A stretch of 30,003 bases of DNA from an uncultured Collinsella sp. (lineage in GTDB: Bacteria; Actinomycetota; Coriobacteriia; Coriobacteriales; Coriobacteriaceae): positions 1 to 30,003 of the forward strand of contig CABUDI010000023.1 in the NCBI GenBank assembly GCA_902490305.1, given 5' to 3'. Position 1 is the stretch's first letter. Every line of letters starts with the position of its first letter. Below, one piece after another: positions 24,358 to 30,003 of this stretch. The position numbers and the translations under genes are program-made. The notes beneath the pieces are model-generated. The model was not told the DNA's origin. It saw only the letters and a program-made list of their open reading frames with translations, and did no database searches.

Positions 24358-26850
24358 ATGACCGCAACCGCCAGTCGAACCACCAACCGCAGACCCGAGC
24401 TTTTGGCGCCCGCCGGAGGGCCCGAGCCCTTTGCCGCCGCACTCGCCGCCGGGGCAGACGCCATCTACTGCGGCATGGGCAGCTTCAACGCCCGCCGCAA
24501 GGCCACCAACTTTACCGACGAGGCCTTTGAGCAAGCCTGCCGCGCCGCGCATCTAGCCGGGTCGCGCGTCTACGTCACGGTAAACATCGTCATCAAACAG
24601 TCCGAGATGGGCGATGCGCTGCAACTCATCCATCGCTGCTCCACGCTGGGCGCCGACGCCTTCATTATCCAGGACTGGGGCCTGTTCTTTGAGGTCAAGC
24701 GCACCATGCCCGGCATCGAGACACATATCTCGACCCAGGCGAACATCCACGACGACCGCGGAACCCTTTGGTGCCGTGAGCAGGGCGCCGACCGCGTGAC
24801 TCTCTCGCGCGAGCTCTCCATCGACGAGATCGCCGCCATTCACAACGCCGCGCCCGATGTGGACCTCGAGGTCTTTAGCCACGGTGCCATCTGCTTTTGC
24901 TACTCGGGCCTGTGCCTGCTTTCGAGCTTTGCCATGGCGGGCCGCTCGGCCAACCGCGGCATGTGCGCCCAGCCCTGCCGCCTGCCCTACGAGCTGATCG
25001 ACGAGAACGGCCGCTCGCTCTCCCCTGCCGGTCGCGAGCGCGCGCTGTGCCCGCGCGACACCAACACGTCGCAGCTTGTTCGCCGTCTGTATGACGCCGG
25101 CGCCGCATCGCTCAAGCTCGAGGGCCGCATGAAGGCCCCCGATTACGTGTATTCCATCGTCGATGTGTATCGTCACCAGATTGATGACATGCTGGCCGGG
25201 GTCGCCGTAGATAAGGACGAGGTAGCCGCCCGCCAGCGCCAGCTCAAGCGCTGCTTCAACCGCGACTTTACGCACGCCTATCAGGACGGCACCTCGGGCG
25301 ACGAGATGATGAGCTATGAGCGTTCCAACAACCGCGGCCAGATCGTAGGCACGGTACTGGGCAGCCGTCTGGCCAACCGCGATGTGCGCGGCCTCAAGCC
25401 CGACGACCGCCGTCGGCGCGCCGCCATCGCCCGCATTGAGTTGTTTGAGCCCGTGGGCAAGGGCGACCTGCTGGAGCTTCGCCACGATAACGAGTTTGAC
25501 CAGTTCCTGACCACCATTGCCGCCGATGATGCCGCCGCCGGTGACATCATTGAGTGCCGCGTGCCCCGCAGCATGCCCGAGGGCTGCCGCGTCCGCGTGA
25601 TTCGCAGTCAGCGCGCCATCGACGCCGCTGGCGCCGCGCTCAAGCGCGATGTGCTGCGCCGCCGAGCTGTTGACGTGTCCGTCGTGGCGCGCCTGGGCGA
25701 GCCGTTTACTGTCACACTCACCTGCTGTGACAACCCCGCGCTCACCGCCACCGCCACGGGCTTCACCGTCGAGGCCGCCAAGACCCGCGCCGTCGAGGCA
25801 TCCGATCTGGTTGAGCACGTCGGGCGCATGGGCTCCTCTCCCTTTGAGGCCGCAAGCTTTGACGTTTCGCTCGACGCCGGCTGCGGTATGGGCTTTTCCG
25901 CCGTGCACAAGGTGCGCGCCGCCGCTTGTAAGGCGCTGGAAGAGGCCATTCTGGCACCGTACGAGGAGCGCGAGAAAACGCTCGAGTTGCCGGTGCTCGA
26001 CAAATGTACGCGACCCATGCCCGAGCACTACCGCGACGAGCCGCAGATCTGCGCCACCGTCAACACGCTCGAAGCCGCCGAGGCAGCTCGTGCCGAGGGC
26101 GCCACGCGCATCTATATGACCACCGATGCGCTCGAGGCCGCCGGTGTCTCCCCCGCCGATGCATTTGAGCAGGGCATCGTACCCGTACTCGACGAGGTCT
26201 GCCGCGCCGTTGACCACGTACGCGTCGATCCCTGGATCAATGCCGGAGCCACCGTCGCCGTCGGCAATATCTCCGAGCTCGCCGTAGCCGCGCATGCCGG
26301 CGCCACGGCCGAGATTCGCTCTTGCCTGCCGGTGCACAACACGCCCTGCATGGAGGCGCTTGCCGGGCGCGGAGCCGGTGCGTTTTGGCTCTCGCCCGAG
26401 ATCACACTCGACGAGATTGTCTCGCTCGGAGCCGCCGCGCCCGCGGCTCTGGGCATCACCGTCTTTGGCCGCCCGCGCGTCATGACAAGCGAGCATTGCA
26501 TTCTGCAGGTTGCCAACGGCTGCATCCACGATTGTGCCAACTGCCGCCTGCGTGCCCGCAAGCTCTCGCTCAAGAATATCGACGGAAAGGTCATGCCCGT
26601 CCGCACCGACATCCACGGCCGCTCTCGCTTGTACGACGCCTACCCCATCGACCTCACACCGCAGGTTCCTCAGCTGCTCAATGCCGGCGTGCGTCGTCTC
26701 ATGGTTGACGGAACCCTGCTCGAGGCCGATGAGATTGGCCGTGCCGTCGCTCGCGTCCGTCGCGCCGTCGAGGCGGCTCAAGCCGGCCGCAAGCCCGCCG
26801 CCCGCCTACGCGGGGCGACCTCGGGCTGCATGTTTGTGGGAATCAGCTAA
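24358..26850 (+). CDS. U32 family peptidase-like protein (RlhA-like, DUF3656)
   Basis: An 830-residue protein. The N-terminal U32 domain begins PELLAPAGGPEPF and holds the family signature EVFSHGAIC (171-179) with cysteines at C179, C186, C203 and C207. These cysteines bind Fe-S clusters in characterised relatives. The long C-terminal part fits DUF3656 and a final domain ending near GCMFVGIS. Despite the peptidase name, relatives RlhA and TrhP hydroxylate 23S rRNA C2501 or tRNA uridine 34. It is longer than E. coli RlhA (667 as I recall). The start ATG follows AAAGGCAGGA. It is followed after 15 bp by an RluA-type pseudouridine synthase, which supports an RNA-modification role. The exact target is not shown. 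Confidence 0.88.
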   Translation: MTATASRTTNRRPELLAPAGGPEPFAAALAAGADAIYCGMGSFNARRKATNFTDEAFEQACRAAHLAGSRVYVTVNIVIKQSEMGDALQLIHRCSTLGADAFIIQDWGLFFEVKRTMPGIETHISTQANIHDDRGTLWCREQGADRVTLSRELSIDEIAAIHNAAPDVDLEVFSHGAICFCYSGLCLLSSFAMAGRSANRGMCAQPCRLPYELIDENGRSLSPAGRERALCPRDTNTSQLVRRLYDAGAASLKLEGRMKAPDYVYSIVDVYRHQIDDMLAGVAVDKDEVAARQRQLKRCFNRDFTHAYQDGTSGDEMMSYERSNNRGQIVGTVLGSRLANRDVRGLKPDDRRRRAAIARIELFEPVGKGDLLELRHDNEFDQFLTTIAADDAAAGDIIECRVPRSMPEGCRVRVIRSQRAIDAAGAALKRDVLRRRAVDVSVVARLGEPFTVTLTCCDNPALTATATGFTVEAAKTRAVEASDLVEHVGRMGSSPFEAASFDVSLDAGCGMGFSAVHKVRAAACKALEEAILAPYEEREKTLELPVLDKCTRPMPEHYRDEPQICATVNTLEAAEAARAEGATRIYMTTDALEAAGVSPADAFEQGIVPVLDEVCRAVDHVRVDPWINAGATVAVGNISELAVAAHAGATAEIRSCLPVHNTPCMEALAGRGAGAFWLSPEITLDEIVSLGAAAPAALGITVFGRPRVMTSEHCILQVANGCIHDCANCRLRARKLSLKNIDGKVMPVRTDIHGRSRLYDAYPIDLTPQVPQLLNAGVRRLMVDGTLLEADEIGRAVARVRRAVEAAQAGRKPAARLRGATSGCMFVGIS

Positions 26851-26865
26851 CCGAAAGGCTTACAC

Positions 26866-27525
26866 GTGAACGAAGAACCTCAAGTCCTCTACTGCGACGC
26901 TTGGCTCATGGCCATCGACAAGCCCGCCGGCATGATCGTCCACGGCGACGGCACCGGCGAGCGCACGCTTACCGACTACGCCAGCGACCTGCTGCTGGCC
27001 ATGGGCGACGGCTTTGCCGCGACTGACATGCAGCCGCTCAACCGTCTGGACCGCAACACCACCGGCGTGGTGCTGTTTTCGCTCGACAAACAGACGCAGC
27101 CCGCTTTTGACCAGATGGTGATCGACCACGCCTTCGAAAAGCACTATCTGGCGCTGGCCGAGGGCAAGATCGACTGGAACGAGAAGCTCATCGACATGCC
27201 CATCGCCCGCGATCGCCACGATAGCCGCAAGATGCGTGTCGGCGCCAGCGGAAAGCCCTCTCAGACGCGCGTCAAGGTACTCAAGCGTCTTAAGAGTCGC
27301 CGTGGCCTGCCCACGCGCTCGTATATCGATGTCGAGTTGCTCACCGGCCGCAAGCACCAAATCCGCGTGCATCTGGCGAGCGAGCGTCATCCCCTGGTTG
27401 GCGACGACCTGTACGGAACGCCGCGCCCCTGTGGCCTGATGCTCCACGCCCACAGCGTGTCCTTTACGCATCCCGTAACCGGCGAGCACATCCACATCGA
27501 AGCCCCCTGCCCCTGGGAGCCCTAA
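26866..27525 (+). CDS. RluA-family RNA pseudouridine synthase
   Basis: A 219-residue enzyme that isomerises uridine to pseudouridine in rRNA or tRNA. The catalytic motif NRLDRNTTG carries the aspartate D62. Later conserved blocks are HYLALAEG, TGRKHQIRVHLA and HPLVGDDLYG. There is no S4 domain, so it is a short RluA-type member. Translation starts at GTG 26866 with GAAAGG at 26853-26858, 15 bp after the U32 stop codon. Translation of the two is likely linked. The target site is unknown. Confidence 0.92.
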   Translation: MNEEPQVLYCDAWLMAIDKPAGMIVHGDGTGERTLTDYASDLLLAMGDGFAATDMQPLNRLDRNTTGVVLFSLDKQTQPAFDQMVIDHAFEKHYLALAEGKIDWNEKLIDMPIARDRHDSRKMRVGASGKPSQTRVKVLKRLKSRRGLPTRSYIDVELLTGRKHQIRVHLASERHPLVGDDLYGTPRPCGLMLHAHSVSFTHPVTGEHIHIEAPCPWEP

Positions 27526-27573
27526 AGTCTGTCGAAAATGGACAGGTTTATTTTGGCGGGTTTTATCTGGACA

Positions 27574-27625
27574 AACGTCAAAACCACCACATAGGTTCCT
27601 ACCCCTTCGCGGTGGTTTTGGCGTT
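27574..27625. terminator. Long hairpin between convergent genes
   Basis: Arms 27574-27588 and 27611-27625 pair over 15 positions (one G-T pair) around a 22-nt loop. The right arm contains GGTGGTTTTGG on both strands. It separates the plus-strand pseudouridine synthase from the minus-strand DeoR gene, so a bidirectional terminator is the likely role. Confidence 0.65.
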
Positions 27626-27641
27626 TGCCCGTCCCCTGCTG

Positions 27642-28388
27642 TTAGACCGTGATGACGTTGTCCATCGACTGGTACTTGGCGGGCACCTCGCCCGCGGTGA
27701 TAACCGTTGCGTCGCGGAAGTCCGCGAATTTTACGGGAGCCACCATGCCAAACTTACTGGCGTCCGAGATTACGAAGCGTTTGGCTGTATGGCGCATCGA
27801 GATACGCTTGACCTGCGCTTCCTCGATATCGGGCGTCGTAAAGCCCTGCTCGGCGGCAATGCCGTTAGAACCCCAAAAACCGCAGTTAAAGTTGTAGCGG
27901 TCTAGGGTTGCCAGAGCATCGGGGCCAACGAGCGCCTCGGTCTCGGGTTTAAGCTCGCCGCCCAGCACCACGGTGCGCATGCCGCGCACAGCGAGATGCT
28001 GAGCATGGAGCACGGAATCAGCCACATAGGTGACCGATTCGAGATGCGGAAGATGCTCGATGAGTCTGAGCGTTGTCGAACCCGAATCGATGTACACAAA
28101 GCTCTCGGGCTCCACGAGCGCCGCGGCGCGGGCGCAGATACGCTCCTTGTCGTCGTTATGGAGATCACTGCGCTCACTGATCGTTAGGTCGCGCGTCACG
28201 TGCGCGCGCTCAAGACTTGTCGCGCCACCGTGCACCTTGGCGATGCGGTGCGCTCGGTCGAGCGTCTGCAGGTCGCGCCGAATGGTAGACGCTGTCACGC
28301 CCAGGGCCTCAGCAAGCTCCGGCACGGTAACCGAGCCAGCTCGCTGCACCATCGACACGATCGCGTTGAGCCTATCTTCCGCAAGCAT
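27642..28388 (-). CDS. DeoR/GlpR-family transcriptional regulator
   Basis: A 248-residue repressor-type protein. The N-terminal helix-turn-helix is at about residues 20-43 (TVPELAEALGVTASTIRRDL), with the family's KVHGGA at 51-56. The C-terminal sensor domain contains DSGSTTLRL (101-109) and resembles the sugar-phosphate-binding domain of the family. It starts 3 bp after the stop of the Gfo/Idh oxidoreductase, with its ribosome site inside that gene's end, so the two are translationally coupled. The regulated substrate is probably a sugar or polyol phosphate (family knowledge). Autoregulation through the TGCGCA array upstream of the operon is inference. Confidence 0.92.
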   Translation of the reverse strand: MLAEDRLNAIVSMVQRAGSVTVPELAEALGVTASTIRRDLQTLDRAHRIAKVHGGATSLERAHVTRDLTISERSDLHNDDKERICARAAALVEPESFVYIDSGSTTLRLIEHLPHLESVTYVADSVLHAQHLAVRGMRTVVLGGELKPETEALVGPDALATLDRYNFNCGFWGSNGIAAEQGFTTPDIEEAQVKRISMRHTAKRFVISDASKFGMVAPVKFADFRDATVITAGEVPAKYQSMDNVITV

Positions 28389-28391
28389 CGC

Positions 28392-29471
28392 TTACTCCTC
28401 CTCGGGGTACACAACTCCCCAGTCGGCGCGGAGCTTGGTCATAAGCTCCATAACATCAGAAGCATAGCCCAGAAGCTCACGCTTCGAATCATCGCCGGCA
28501 ACGGCCCTCTCCAGGTCGGCCATCTCGTAGCACAGAGCGTATGCCTCGGTGCCAGCGTGGACCTCCTCACGGTGACCGTCTGCAGTCCACACGATGGTCG
28601 CGTGATCGGCACGCGGATAATCGTTGACCTCGATATAGCACTTGTCGAAGCTAATGACCGAACGCTTGGGCTGCTTGGAGTGGAGCGTAAGGCTCACCAC
28701 GCCCAGCTGCTGTTCGGCATTACGGCAGACGATGCCGCCCGCAACGTCAACACCGGTCTCGCAGGTGTTGCCCAGCGAAACGACCTCAGCGGGCTGGCTT
28801 GCCATAAAGAGACGCATGACGGACAGGGCATACACGCCAATATCGAGCATGGCACCGCCAGCAAGGTTGCGGTTGTAGAAGCGATTGGTCAGATCGCCGT
28901 ACTCCTTATAGCTACCAAAGTTGAGCTGAGCAAGGTTCATACGGCCAAAGTCGCCCGCATCCATGCGACGGCGCAGCTCCTGATACAGCGGCATGTGGAG
29001 CACCGTGGTGGCATCCATAAGAACCACGTTGTGCTCGTCGGCGATGGCACGGGCCTCGTCAAGCTCGGCGGAATTGAGGGTAATGGCCTTCTCGCAGAGC
29101 ACGTGCTTGCCGGCGGCCAGCGCAGCACGCAGATAGGCGATATGCGTGTTGTGCGGCGTGGTGATATAGACGGCGTCGATGTCCGGATCGGCGTAGAGGT
29201 CCTCGACCGTCTCGTACACCTTCTCGACGCCATACTGCTCGGCAAAAGCCTGAGCCTTGGTGAGCGTGCGGTTGGCAACGCCCGTAAGCTTGCGGCCGGC
29301 CAGGGCAAGGGACTGAGCCATCTGGTTCGCGATAACACCGCACCCGATCACTGCCCAACGAAGCTCGGGAGCCGTAAAGATGTCGTTTGGGAACGGCTGA
29401 TTCTGGACCGAGGCAAACGCCGCCTTTGCGGCTGCCTCGGCGTCGAGCGGAGCCTGTTTGGAATCTGCCAT
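28392..29471 (-). CDS. Gfo/Idh/MocA-family NAD(P)-dependent oxidoreductase
   Basis: A 359-residue oxidoreductase. The Rossmann motif is VIGCGVIANQ (41-50), and the EK pair of the family is E127-K128 in HVLCEKAITL. The C-terminal catalytic domain holds GGAMLDIGVYAL. It has an extra N-terminal stretch of about 35 residues, rich in Ala and Asp, before the first beta strand. The substrate is probably a sugar, inositol or sugar acid; I cannot tell which. AGGAGG precedes the ATG. It is the first gene of a two-gene operon with the DeoR regulator. Confidence 0.9.
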   Translation of the reverse strand: MADSKQAPLDAEAAAKAAFASVQNQPFPNDIFTAPELRWAVIGCGVIANQMAQSLALAGRKLTGVANRTLTKAQAFAEQYGVEKVYETVEDLYADPDIDAVYITTPHNTHIAYLRAALAAGKHVLCEKAITLNSAELDEARAIADEHNVVLMDATTVLHMPLYQELRRRMDAGDFGRMNLAQLNFGSYKEYGDLTNRFYNRNLAGGAMLDIGVYALSVMRLFMASQPAEVVSLGNTCETGVDVAGGIVCRNAEQQLGVVSLTLHSKQPKRSVISFDKCYIEVNDYPRADHATIVWTADGHREEVHAGTEAYALCYEMADLERAVAGDDSKRELLGYASDVMELMTKLRADWGVVYPEEE

Positions 29472-29603
29472 GATGTGCCTCCTGAGTCATCGGAAGTCCT
29501 TCATTTCTAACAACCCTATAGTCGCACAATTGCGCGCGTATCTGCTCGTGTTTGCGTATTTATTTGCTTATCGGTCATTATTTAGCCATAGTTGGCAGAT
29601 GTT

Positions 29604-29651
29604 TGCGCAGTTATGCGCATTGTCGCGCAAAACTATGCGCATGAATGCGCA
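29604..29651. promoter_or_regulatory. Phased TGCGCA array upstream of the Gfo/Idh-DeoR operon
   Basis: TGCGCA (or CGCGCA) starts at 29604, 29614, 29624, 29636 and 29646, so spacings are 10, 10, 12 and 10 bp. This keeps each copy near the same face of the helix. Further TTGCG matches lie closer to the gene (29530 and 29551). The array is about 130 bp upstream of the oxidoreductase start. It is a good candidate for the DeoR-type regulator's operator. Confidence 0.55.
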
Positions 29652-30003
29652 TGCGACGATCCTTGTGAAGCATAAAGAGGCGGAACACCAAAGCCCTAAA
29701 GAACAGAGTAGGCCGTGATACTCCACCCCTCTGAGGGCATCAGACATCAAAGGACCGTCCCAAACTGCCGGCAAAAAGGGAACGTCCCTATGTGCCGGCA
29801 CCTAGAGACAGTCCCTATGTGCCGCTTTCGTTGAAGCCTATCCCAGATGACCAGATAAACAAATCTAAAGACAGTCCCCATCGACTGGTCGTTTAAGAAC
29901 GTCCCCAACGACTACTCATTTAAGTCTGTCCCCAATGAGTAGGAATAGAAAAGGCTCTGTTAGACCAGGATTGACATACATGTGTCCCCACGGTGCCATA
30001 TCT
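29652..30003. repeat. Repeat-rich non-coding end with tandem stem-loops
   Basis: No gene is visible. The stretch carries at least six GTCCC-containing units. One hairpin, 29766-29800, has perfect palindromic arms TGCCGGCA and an inner GGGA/TCCC stem. A second shares its right arm and pairs GGCAC with GTGCC. Two further hairpins, 29888-29912 and 29912-29942, have different stems but loops of 13 nt with the pattern TAAGNNNGTCCCC. The elements resemble REP-type sequences mobilised by RAYT transposases, but no transposase is in the window. Confidence 0.7.

Overview
The window looks like chromosomal DNA of a high-GC, Gram-positive gut anaerobe of the Coriobacteriia, most like Collinsella. The reasons are the strong G/C preference at third codon positions, AGGAG-type ribosome binding sites, and an anaerobic purine-catabolic gene set of the kind known from gut bacteria. 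The genus is my inference; there is no rRNA gene here to confirm it.

Layout. (1) 82-2227: diaminopropionate ammonia-lyase (minus), divergent from a PAS/HTH regulator of the YheO type; a 51-bp dyad lies between them. (2) 2351-3340: a Pro/Ala-rich protein with one membrane segment. (3) 3471-12849: an accessory stretch on the minus strand. It holds a fused DUF262/DUF1524 (GmrSD-like) restriction protein, an exonuclease operon with a frameshifted small gene and a 787-residue protein with a glycine-rich membrane-like segment, and two AAA+ ATPases that each end in a nuclease-like domain. Striking repeats and palindromes lie upstream of both ATPases. Base composition is visibly more AT-rich in much of this block. 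(4) 13183-22558: a minus-strand operon, in transcription order an NCS2 purine permease, the aminohydrolase SsnA, YgfK, a polyferredoxin, and a fused [2Fe-2S]/molybdopterin hydroxylase of the XdhD type. A second YheO-type regulator diverges from it (22911-23567). (5) 23680-30003: RidA, a U32 (RlhA-like) protein with an RluA-type pseudouridine synthase, a DeoR regulator with a Gfo/Idh/MocA oxidoreductase, then a repeat-rich non-coding end.

How the genes fit together. The permease would import urate or xanthine. The molybdenum hydroxylase, polyferredoxin and YgfK would form a redox chain acting on the purine ring, SsnA would deaminate an intermediate, and the ammonia-lyase would convert 2,3-diaminopropionate to pyruvate and ammonia. 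This matches the ygeX/ygfK/ssnA/xdhD gene set of E. coli and the anaerobic urate cluster of gut bacteria. The other usual members (ygeW, ygeY, hyuA) are not in this window. The two regulators, one at each end, are the obvious candidates for control.

The least explained parts are the exonuclease/membrane-protein operon, the regular repeats in front of the ATPase genes, the helically phased TGCGCA array before the Gfo/Idh-DeoR operon, and the tandem stem-loops with conserved 13-nt loops at the right end. I see no tRNA, rRNA, CRISPR array or recognisable insertion sequence.
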